A DNA stretch of 64,000 bases, taken from positions 63,505,666-63,569,665 of the forward strand of contig OY288251.1 of the NCBI GenBank assembly GCA_958450325.1, read 5' to 3'. The notes below the pieces were generated by a model. The model saw nothing but the letters and a program-made list of their open reading frames with translations. It was not told the DNA's origin and made no database searches. The first letter of the stretch is position 1; the number at the start of each line of letters is the position of its first letter. A program made the translations under genes and the position numbers. Source of the stretch: Agrostemma githago. Taxonomy: Eukaryota; Streptophyta; Magnoliopsida; Caryophyllales; Caryophyllaceae. Of this stretch, positions 34,153-45,000 are shown piece after piece.

Positions 34153-36680
34153 GTCCGAGTCTGAGTCCGAGTCTAGGATGTTCTATTTCTTTCAATTTCA
34201 AAGTCAGAGTCAGTTGTACTCTGTCCTCTTTTTTTCAAAATTCAATAAAGTCAGCTTTTCAATCTCTCATCTATAATTTCCTTATGTGTTTCCGAGAACA
34301 TGATGAACACCGTCATACACTGTGAGGACACGCACGTGACTATTATAGGCACATCTATAATGACTGCAGGAAATGAGACCCGTGTTTTCCTTTACCTGTT
34401 CCATGTCTGGTATAGAAAGCCACATAACTACCCTTAGCAGGAGCGGTATCGAATCCTATGACAAATCTAGGTAGTCTCCTAGTTTGGGTTCAAGACGGGA
34501 GGCAAGCCCATTTCCCACAATAAAACACTCATCCAATAAGACTAACTGATCCCTACCTTAGGTGTTAGTCTGACCAACAAAAAAAAAAGGAAAAAACTGG
34601 ACAAAAAAAAATCAAAAGTCCAATACAAGAAAAAGCAAAAGGCCAAAACAAAAAAGCAGGCCATTATTAAAAAAAAAGAGGCACCCATGACCGGGGCTAA
34701 GAGGTCAACCAAAAAATATTCAAAAAACCATGACCGTAGTGAAAACGATCAATTCAAAATTATCAATACTTATACCATCCAATAAGGGAGAGACAATCAA
34801 GCTGGTCAGCTAACACCACATTTAGCCTTCCCACATTACAACCCTCAAGACCTTCCCGAGACCCAGGCCAGAGACAGCCCGGAATTTTGAGGATTCAAGC
34901 TCCATAGGATACCCCTAACCATTAGGGCTAGACATGGAAATCAAATCTCGCATTATCAAAACTTATCCTGATCAAAGTTCGAGTCATTTTACTCGACTTC
35001 CCCTTTACATAACAAAATTCACAATCACTATACAAAGACCCGAGGGCAAAACTCGTCAAATCCCCCGAGAGCAAAACTCGTCAAAATCCCCCGAGAGCAA
35101 AACTCGTCAAATCCCCCGAGAGCAAAACTCGTCAAATCCCCCGAGAGCAAAACTCGTCAAATCCCCCCGAGAGCAAAACTCATCAAATCCCCGAGAGCAA
35201 AACTCGTTCAAATCCCCGAGAGCAAAACTCATCAAATCCCCGAGAGCAAAACTCGTTAAAATCCTCGAGAGCAAAACTCGTTAAAATCCCCGAGAACAGA
35301 ACTCGTTAAAATCCCATCCCAATTCTTCTCATTCAAACCAGTTACCAACCCCAAACACGGGAACTCAACTTGCAGTCGGCATAGAACATGCCCAAATAGT
35401 TCACACCACCTCTGGGGGCTACCCCGGAGAACGCTCACAGTCACAGGATCAACATCCTAACTATTCTAGCCCTTTGATCAAGACATCATTGGGAATGCAC
35501 CTAGCCTACATCATTGCTATGGCTAGTCACACACAAAGCCCTAATAAACTAGGCACCATAATCCACTGAACTACGGCTTGGTTTGATTTCACCACATGTG
35601 AATACGTAGGCAGCCTTTCAACAGAGGCACAACCACCCACTTTGACACACATTCAAAAAGCACCATCATTCCGGTCACGACACTGTCATGTTCTCGACAG
35701 TTAGCTTTGTCATTCTGGGGGCTTCTCCTAGGCAGAAGTTCTCCATCCACTCACATAATCCAAATACTTTCAAAATCTAGCCTCCTTTCTACAGTGTGTC
35801 CTAGCACTCGGCTCACTCTAGGACAAGAATCTGTCACGACTCGAGGCAATACCCACTTTGGAAATGCACCCTAGAATAAAAAAGGATTCAAAAGAGCACT
35901 AGTCTACATCATTCCACTGCTAAGTCCTGCAAAAACAGTCTCATTACAGACTACTGCAATCCCCCCATAGCACAGCCTTCCTATTCCGAGGATTCGACCG
36001 TGTTGTCACTCGCCTAGGCTACGGAATAGCGCAACTTAAGAGTCTTGTCATCTTAGGTGGCCCACCTCCTTACCAAGTCACGGTCAAACCCTTAGAGAGT
36101 CCAAGTCGTGTCTGTCAACTCGTCCTGTCGCGTCCAGAGTCGAGTCTGCCGGTAGGCCTCTCTTTTCAAATTCTCATTTGCAAAAACTTAGCCATTTGGA
36201 AAAAAAAATCCTTTTCGACAAGGTCAAATTTCAATCTATTTAAATTGCAAATTTCTTTTCAACCCTTTCAATTTTTGAAAACCTATTTCCTAGCACGTGA
36301 GTTGCTTTCAGGACTTCGATTTCAAAATGCAGCAAAAATCATTTTTATTCCCCAGCGCGAGTCATATTTGTTTCGCCTACGTGTTGCATGCAAAATTTAT
36401 GTAACTTATACAGGTACAAATCACGACAGCGCAATTCACATAACTCCCCAGCGGCATTTAACAGGATGAGCCCATATATAGGCGCACCTAAGTCTTATAC
36501 GACAAGTCCAATTCCCCACGGAGTTATCATCATCAGTTCAGGTACATTTCTAGTCTGTGGCCGGTGGGCCCTTTACGCAGGTCTAACGGACCTTAAACGA
36601 CCCGACCGGAAGTCTGCCAGGTCTTAATCTTTGATTGGCCTGGTAGCTACTCTGACTTTCGCCCTGTCCAAGCCTCAGTC
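34153..36680 (+). other. Non-coding 3' interior of element C
   Basis: Just after gag is a GAGTC(C/T)-rich stretch that resembles the DNA of the Ser-Glu repeat between protease and reverse transcriptase in element B, suggesting an internal deletion near there. A GAATACGTAGGCAGCC block near 35599 matches the region after integrase in element B (about 48580), and 36320-36480 matches 50770-50850. The antisense gene of element B is absent. No long frame is present. Confidence 0.7.
35041..35316 (+). repeat. Tandem array, 11 units of 24-26 bp, in element C
   Basis: Units start CGAGAGCAAAACTCG at 35041, 35066, 35092, 35117, 35142, 35168, 35192, 35217, 35241, 35266 and 35291. The period varies only in a C-run and an A-run. 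An amplified tandem repeat inside the 3' part of a Tat element was described for Retand of Silene; the sequences have not been compared here. Confidence 0.93.
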
Positions 36681-36693
36681 AGAGTGGGGGCTC
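36681..36693 (+). promoter_or_regulatory. Polypurine tract of element C
   Basis: AGAGTGGGGGCTC immediately before the 3' LTR. The identical tract precedes the 3' LTR of element B. Confidence 0.75.
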
Positions 36694-39132
36694 TGTAGAC
36701 ACCCACATTTTGACCGCCAGGTGTCTATAGTAGTTTCCGACAAACACCCGATGATGATCGGACGCTAACGTGCTTTAACGTACTCGGAAATGGGCTCGAA
36801 ATGATGGACATTTGGCCTAGGCATTTTACGGAGTACAAACCTCACAAAACCAACCTCAAATTCAGGCCCAGTGGGTCGTTTCGAGTCAAATAACACTAAT
36901 TTGGGTCGAATCTGACACCAGGGGTAAAACCGTCTTTTAGCGACCGAGTCAAAACCCGGTCAAAGATATTTCCCGTAACCCCCGGACTGACCGTGACATC
37001 TCACGTGTCCAGTCCACACTCCAACTCTACAAAATCAGCCATACAAGAAATAATAAACAATTCCGTTTAAGGTAGAATTCGATCCCGAGTAGGAATCCTA
37101 TCCGAGAACCGACTCAGACACTCAACCGAGTGCAACCACTCGGCCAAGTAGTACAAGTCAGCCGGTTTTCCTCTTTTCTTCTCTTACAAGAAAACGGAAT
37201 TCTCGTTCTCCTCAGCTTCTTACTCAAGCGGTAATTCTAGCTCAAACATGAGTCCTATTCAAAAACCGATTCGAGCATCCGACCGAGTGTAAAACACTCG
37301 GCCGAAACAGCCCAAAACAGTAGCAAACCAGCCGGTTTGCCTTTCTTCCTCCACAAGAAAGCGGAATCCTTATTTCCCTCAAGTTCCCTCGTTTCCTATC
37401 CTAAGCGGTAGTCAAACTCTCCCAAGCCAAGGTCGGGAATTTCCTATAAATAGCCCCTTGCATCCAACACAAAAAACACGATTCATGGACAATTAATGAA
37501 TACGATTTTTACCAACAATTCTTCCTACACAATTCATACACACACACACATAATTCCTTTAGCATCGAGAAACCGATAATACATCCAAAACCCGAAGGAA
37601 ACCGGTCCCGATATCCGACACCCTTCACCCGTCAAAACCGTACCACCCTAACCCGACCGACGTTGCCTCGACACTCCCGTGCCTAGCCACATTCCGACGA
37701 GTCCCGATCCGAGTCAACAAGAGCATGTAGGTTGAGGGTGTAATCAAACCCGATTTCTTCCTTTCTCTCCCTTTCTCCTCTTCGTCCGTTTCTTATGGGT
37801 CAAGAGTCGTTTTCTTATTATTTTTCTAATATCGTTATTAACGAAAAACTATTTTCATAACGAATATTCTTAAACATACGATATCGATTTTTCTATAATC
37901 GAATATCGTATCGAAAAGAATTATATTAAGATTTCGACGATATCAGAAATCGTTACATCTTTTTTGTCAAAATTCTTTTCTTTTACTTTTCGTTCAAAAA
38001 TAACAATTTTCGAACAAAAATAAAGACGGACAGACCCGCACGCGAGTCGCGCCATGCCCAGGCGACTCGCGCGCAGGCCTGGAATCCAGGGACTTCTTTT
38101 TTTCAACTTTTTCGTTCGTTTTATTATTTATTCTTCGATCGATTTCTAAAATCTACATTTTTTTCTAAAAACTATTCCAAGTATTTGATATTGATTTCGT
38201 AGTCAACTGTCGAATATAACGAATATCGAAAATATTAAGTCGAGTACGAATCATGCAATATTCATACGCGATTTAATACGAACTTCGAGTTTTCGAAAAC
38301 CGGACCCAAAACAGGCCACCACGCGACCCGCCGGCGTCCCGGGCGAGTCGCGCGGCCGGCTGATTGCCACGGCCTTTTCCTTCTTTTTTATTATTTTTCG
38401 AACTTCGTTTTTTTATACAAAACAACGTTCTTTTCAAACAATATTTTTCAGATTTCGATTAATATTTATTTTTTCGATTTCGCATATTTTATTTTGCTAT
38501 TATTATTTACAAATCGATACTAACTCGTTTGTTCATCTTTTGTAGCAAATTCATCTTTTTTATTTCATTTGTTTTATTATACTAAAACGAATCTCATATG
38601 CTAAATACAACTTTGACGTTAATCAATTTTCATGCATTAAATTGACTTAGCAACCCATTCAATTTTTCACATGCTTAGAAAACAATGTTTGCATAATCAT
38701 TCATCGTTCAACTAACGCGCGCATTAAAACGTCATTCGATATCCTAGTAGAGGCCGCTAATGTGCGGGCGGGGTTGGGTGTTCTTAGTGAACTTCCCAAC
38801 ACGTACCCTCACCCCTTACTCAGAACCGTGGTTTCCGGATGTCCGAAACCATTGGCAACGAGAGTCATTCAATATACGATTAACCGCCCAGTCGGCATCT
38901 ATATCGATATGCAAAAGGGACGAGCCCAATAAACTCTGACATCGGAAATGGGCCGTATTTTGTACACGGCCCACTACGACATAGAGTGAGCTCGAACGGT
39001 TCCGAATAACCATAAAATTCGGTGGCGACTCCGACTTCGATTTAAATTTCCATTTGACCATCTCATGGAGATTCATTCGCCTCCCCAAACCCGCGCTTCG
39101 CCGCGTCGGGGTGGACCTATGTCATGTCCACA
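36694..39132 (+). repeat. 3' LTR of element C (2439 bp)
   Basis: Near-identical to 29437-31874. The TATA box is at 37445. Followed directly by the CACAC duplication and then the rest of the element B LTR. Confidence 0.95.
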
Positions 39133-40995
39133 CACACACGTCCTCGATATCTAGTAAAAATAATTCAAAGCAAATCCCGACATATTCCCGAAGAAGCCTC
39201 GAAACCCCGAGAAACCGTCCAACCACACGTCCAACCACACACCTTAACTCGCCCCGCATCATCTCGACGCTCCCAAGTTTAAACCACTTTCCGACGAGCC
39301 TTATTCCGAGAAAACGAAGCATGAAGGTTGAGGGTGTAAATCAAACCCGTTTCTTCTCTATTTTTCTCTTTCTTTCTCACATTTTTTTTGGGTCGTGTCG
39401 TCGTCGGTCATATTTTTAATATGGGTCGTTCGTCGCATATTTTTTATTTCTAATATCGATACTACAAAAAAAACTATTTTTATAACGTTCTTAAAATACG
39501 ATATTGATTCTCTAATCGAATATCGTACCTAACAAGAACAAAATTAATTCATTCTCGTTGATGCTAAATAAAATCGTTACATCTTTCTAAATAAAATTCG
39601 ACGATTTTATACGCGGAGAGAATTAACATCTTTTTCGTTCAAAATTCTTTTTTTAAACTTTTCGTTCAAAACAAGCTTTTTCTACAAAACTTTTCTAAAA
39701 ATCATTCCAAGTATTCGATATCGATTTCATAATCAAATATCGGATACGACGAATATCGAAAGCATAGATCGAGTATACATTAATTCATATTTATACGCGA
39801 TCTATCGAAATTAACAATTTCTCGAAAAACCGAACCGGGACAGCAAACCGTGCGAGCCGCGCCACCCTCAGGCGACTCACACGGCGGCCTGAATCCACGG
39901 CCCTTTCTTCTTCGTTTTCCTCGATTTTTTTATTAAACATCGCTTTTTTCTACAAAACGATTCTTCTTAGAACTTTTTTATCTTTTCCGAATATTTGATA
40001 TCGATTTCATAATCGAATATCGAATACGACGAATATCGAAAATATGAATCGGGTATAAATTAATCCATATTTGTACGCGATTTATAAAAATTAACGATTT
40101 TCGACAAAATAATAAAAACCGGACAGACTGCCACGCGAGTCGCGCGCCGGTCAGGCGACTCGCGCGGTGGCCTGGTCCGCCGGCCTTCTTTTCTTTTCGT
40201 TTCCTCGCTTTTCTATTTTTTATTCTTCTTCGAAGCTTACATAAAAAGCGACTTTCGCGACATATTTCGATAGATACTTTTTTTCGACCTCGGTCAACGC
40301 GTGCTAATCCATCACGTGACATAAATCTTTTCAAAAATCATGCATTTTATTTATTTACATCTTTATTCAATTTATTCATTGTTACTAACTCGTTTTCTCG
40401 TGTTTGTAGCAATTTATTTATTTCGTTTGTTTTATTAGACTAAAACGAACTTCACATGCTAAAATAACTTCGACGTTATTAGCTTAACATGCATTAAACG
40501 ACTTAGCAACCCATTTATTTTTCTCTCACGTGTCTTGGGAAAATACTCTTTGCATATCATTCAACCGTCGAACTAACGCGTGTACATAAAAAACGAACGA
40601 TATCTTAGTAAAGGCCGCTAAGTGCGGGCGGGGTTGGGTGTTCTCAGTGAACTTCTCAACACGTACCCTCACCCCTTACTCAGAACCATGGTTTCCGGAT
40701 GTCTGAATCCATTGGCAACGAGAGTCATTCAATACACGATATCCGATAATGTCGGTATCGGTATCAAATGCTAAGGGACGAACCCGATAAGCTCTGACAT
40801 CGAAAATGGGCCATGTTTTAAATATGGCCCACTACGACATAGAGTGGGTTCGAATGGTTCCGAATAACCACAAAATTCGGTGGCGACTCCTACTTCGATT
40901 TAAATTTCACTTTGACCATCTCATATGGAGATTCATTCGCCTTCCCAAACCCACGCTTGGCCGCGTCGGGGTGAACCTATGTCATGTCCACAATT

Positions 40996-41013
40996 TGGCG
41001 ACTCCGTTGGGGA
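40996..41013 (+). promoter_or_regulatory. Primer binding site of element B
   Basis: TGGCGACTCCGTTGGGGA after the 5' LTR end at 40992. The first ten bases also occur inside the LTR at 40881-40890. Confidence 0.8.
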
Positions 41014-42066
41014 TCAACTGATGTGTCACTTACCATCGGCATCCTCAGGGTGAGACTCGAAAAGAAATCGTTCGATTAGTAATGTACACGTTTTAGTTCA
41101 ATGGTTCATGCATAACCCCATTTTTTCCCGGGCCGGTTACTTGTGACCGACGTCCCACTATACCACGGTGCATTCCTAAATGAGTGCACTAAAAACTTCG
41201 ATGGCGGAACTCGCATGGGTTTTACGGCAGGTTCTAAGACCAACTCGGCTTAGGAAGTCCGTCCTGATTTGCGAGAATGCTATCGTCGTTGGTATAGACC
41301 CTATTCGACTGACCGAGACTTAGACTAAGAGCATACATGGCGTCATTATACTGTTTCCGTGACTACATGCTACTTGATCTTCTTTTGGTCTTTTTCAAAA
41401 ACCGTCATTTTCAAAAAACTTGCATCTTTTCAAACCCATCTATTTTTCAAAACCCGGAAAGCTACCGAATTTAGGACTTATGATTTTGACTCAAAATAAC
41501 CTATTTTTAGCCGGTATGCTGCCCATACCGTTTCAAAAAATCCGAAGTCTCGGCCCAGTAACGTTTTTTTTTATTTTCAAAAAAAATCGGGCCTTCCAAT
41601 CCGACCTTGCTCGGTTTTCAAATCCAAATTCCCTTTTTAAAACTTTCTTCTTCTTAGGACTTCTCGTATTTAGCAGTGTCGGGTCTTGTCATAAGTGGTT
41701 AGAATCTATAGCGTCGAAACTTCGTCGATCTTACATCACGAGTTTCTACCCTATCCCAGTCCGCCTTATTTGTCAAGGCACGGCCCACCTTCGTAGGACA
41801 AACTCCTGTGAAGGGAAGCCCGTTTACACACTCGAGTCCAAAGTCTGGGGAATTCTCACGTAGACCTTCCTTCGAACGGGACTAGGCCCACTTTGCCGAA
41901 TCCTAAGGAAGGCCCACCATCCACGGGTCATCCGTCTAGAAGTCGGTTTTCAGTCTTTTTCTCGTCTAGTCTTTTCTTTGCTCGGGATGTACTCTTTGAT
42001 TCTAAGATCTGGGTCAGTTACTGATTACGCGGTGCCCTTACAAACAGGCCACTCCACACCCGAGCC
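41014..42066 (+). other. Leader of element B between primer site and gag
   Basis: T-rich in the middle (41380-41660), closely matching the unit 1 leader. It has a 147-codon frame without recognisable features, and I see no extra ORF of the kind described upstream of gag in Ogre. Confidence 0.6.
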
Positions 42067-45000
42067 ATGACGCAACAAGCCATAGATGAATTGAGGTCCT
42101 CTTTGACCAAGCTGGAAAAAATGATCACGTCAATGAGAGGAGACCAGATCGCCATCCTCACCCGGGTAAGTGCCGTGGAGCAGGGAACTCCCAGCGGCAG
42201 TGTTGATACTACTGGGCCTTTAGCTGAATTGTCCAGCGCAGTCCACAAACTGCAAAAACAGGTCCATCTGTCGACCCAAAACTCCATCCACACGGAGAAT
42301 GCTCGGATCTACACCCCATTGATCGACGAACTACCCGCCAATCTCAATCTGACGGGCCTGCCAATGTTCGAGGGTACTGAAGACCCGGTTCACCATATTC
42401 GGGCTTTCAAGGAATTCATGGCCCTTAAGGGGGTTAAGTCCAACATGTTCAAACACCTGTTCGCTTCTTCTCTCGAGAAGCACCCAAGGGTCTGGTACTT
42501 CCGGCTCGATTCCAAGAAATACAAAACTTGGGATGACGTGGCAACGGAATTCGCTCGGAACTACGCCGATAACACGGAAATCCAGACCACTATGCGCACC
42601 CTGGAAGTAATGGCCCAGGAACCTAAGGAAGGATTCACAAAATACCTTCAGCGCTGGAGGGCTGAAAGCGTCAAACTGGTCGATAAGCCCAGTGAAAAAG
42701 TGCTGGTTGAAACCTTCGTCAAGAACCTCCTTCCTGCTTACCGGGTCCATCTCTGGTATGCCATCATACCTAGCTTCGCGGTCCTAACTGAGATGGGAAC
42801 GAGAATCGAAGATGATTTAAGGTTGGAAAGCCTCACTAAGGCCTCTGCCAAGGGATACCAAGGGGCCAACTCATCAACAAGCAAGCCCACGTCTACTGCT
42901 GCAACTCGTAGCATTTTTGACGAGGTAAACGCACTGGATGCTTCGTCCCAGAAGAATACCACCCCCCGAGTATTCACCGACATAGGCACCACCTATGAGA
43001 ATGCCCTGCAGAGGCTTTCATCAAAAGGCCTAATCACCCCGATAGGCCCAACACCTGATCTCCCGGTCGAGCGACGCTCCAAGGCCTACAACCTCCAGGC
43101 CTACTGTCAGTACCATCGTGGTAAGGGGCACGATACCGAGAAATGTTGGAAGCTAAAGCACCTTATCCAAGATCTCATCGAGAACGGGAAGATCCCTTTG
43201 CCCGGGAGCAAACCCAACAACAAGGATAACCCGTTAGCCACTCACGCCATCTTCTCCGGGGAAATAATGGATTGCTCACACCTCATTTCTCCATTTGTCC
43301 CGCAAATAAACGGGATCTGGTGCGACGACGAAGACGACATCTACCTCACCAAAGGGGAAGCTGTCCCCATCACGCCCGAGGAGATTCAGAAGGTTAAATC
43401 CAAGGTCTTAGCCACTAGTCAAGCCCTCATCATTGCCGAGCCACTTAGGGTGGAGCCCGCCCCAGAAGAGCCAACTGCTGAAAAGGCTCTTGTAAAACAG
43501 CTGAGCAAGACTCGAGTTGACCTTTCTATATGGCAACTCCTAGTTGGCTCCCAGGAACATCGAGAGGCACTCACTAAGGTCCTCGATCAAGTCAAAATCG
43601 ACTCTATGGCTACTCCAGCTGAAATGGTAGCCACGGTTCTGCCCCACCTAAAGGGGAAATCTATAGAGGAAGGCCCACTGATAACCTTCTCCAATGCTGA
43701 TTTACCACCATTTGGGCCAGCCCACAACATGGCCCTCTACATCACGGTTATCTGCCGTGGAAAGTACCTGCCCATGACCCTTATTGACGACGGGTCAGCA
43801 GTCAACGTCCACCCCTTGAGGACCGCCAAAGCCCTTGGCATTACCGAGGCCGACTACATTCCCACAGCTCAAACCATTCAGGCTTTCAACGGAAGCCCAA
43901 AGTCAGTATCCGGAGCCACAAAACTCACTATCATAACAGGCCCAATAGAGAAGGAGCTGGAGTTTCAAGTGATCGACGTGACTTCTTCCTTCAACCTTCT
44001 TTTAGGGAGAACTTGGATCCACACAACCAGGGCTGTATCCTCCACCTTGCATCGAAAAATCAAGCTACCTTTGCACGACACCGTCATCACTCTAGAAGCC
44101 ACACCTATGACTGTGGCCAACTGCAACACCTCGGGTCGCACCGATCTCTGGGGGTTCGACTTCGTAGGGGCCATCGAAGAAGATCATCTCTTCCGTCCTT
44201 ACTTCACGGTTAGCATTGACCGGATGTTGCAAAATCTGGGCTATTTGTCGGGGGCTACATCAAGGCCCGATCTCCCCGCAAGGAAAATCCTCGAAGTCCT
44301 AGATAATGGGAGGACTCAAACTGGTCTGGGTTATACCATAACCCCAGAGAATATGGGCCAAACAAGGACTAACACTGTCACTTTTGTTACTCCAGTATTT
44401 GGACCAGTCCAAACGGGCCTATACCGGCCCATCACCATGCACCCTGGGACCCACTTGGCCCAGGATTGCAACTACATACCAGATGACATCTTCGCTCTCA
44501 TCCAGTCCGAAGATGCTAAGAATGCTGATCCCGCACTAGGGCTGCTTTTTGGAAACGAACTCGCGGCCCCAACACCGAAGGAAGAGCTGATCAGCCTCAT
44601 TCTCCGTAGCCGCACCTTTGACCCATCCAAACTAATCTCGGAGGTCGGATCCGGAACCGGAAGCAGAGCCTGGAGGAAAACTGTCAAATGGACTGACAGT
44701 CAAGGGAGGACTTACAAGCTGATCACAGGGGAAGGAGAAATGCCAGAATCTGAGTCTGAGTCCGAGTCGGAGTCCGTGTCAGAGTCTAAGATTGGGTCTA
44801 GTGAGTCCGGTGCTAGGGTCAGTCCTTTAACTCCCTCTCTCCCTTTAACTACTCCTGGTGCCTCGGGGTCTGTCCCGGGCACCCTACCTATCCCGCCACT
44901 GACTAGTGATCAGATGGCAGCTCTTTTCGAGCTATTTTCTCAATTCATGATCAATAATAACAACCGTTCTGCTTACGACTTGTCTCATTTTCAAAACTTT

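Larger units (their letters stand above)
29437..39132 (+). mobile_element. Element C: young non-autonomous Tat-type element with gag remnant only (9696 bp)
   Basis: LTRs 29437-31874 and 36694-39132 differ at only about eight positions plus small length changes in homopolymers and a CA run. The target-site duplication CACAC is at 29432-29436 and 39133-39137, inside the LTR of element B. The interior has a primer site, leader, broken gag, a 25-bp tandem array and a polypurine tract, but no protease, reverse transcriptase, RNase H or integrase. It must have moved using enzymes from a related element. Confidence 0.94.
28747..40992 (+). repeat. 5' LTR of element B, split by element C
   Basis: Left part 28747-29436, right part 39138-40992 (39133-39137 is the CACAC duplication made by element C). 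The TATA box is at 29350-29357. Joined length is about 2.55 kb, like the 3' LTR. The right part contains a 12-bp duplication (GTCCAACCACAC repeated near 39210-39235) shared with the 3' LTR but absent from the unit 1 LTR. Confidence 0.92.
27045..43102 (+). repeat. Right copy of the large tandem duplication (unit 2)
   Basis: Same order as unit 1 from LINE end to gag (breakpoint equivalent at 43102), but without the MITE and with element C (29437-39132) inserted in the LTR. Subtracting element C and its target duplication leaves about 6.36 kb, against 6.34 kb for unit 1 without the MITE. Here the sequence continues into the rest of element B. Confidence 0.92.

Noticed and set aside
34934..35284. 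116-codon repetitive frame in element C
   Set aside because: It is the translation of the 25-bp tandem array and is broken by array length changes.
35041..35316. A CRISPR-like array
   Set aside because: The units are directly adjacent without unique spacers, lie in plant retrotransposon DNA, and CRISPR is prokaryotic.
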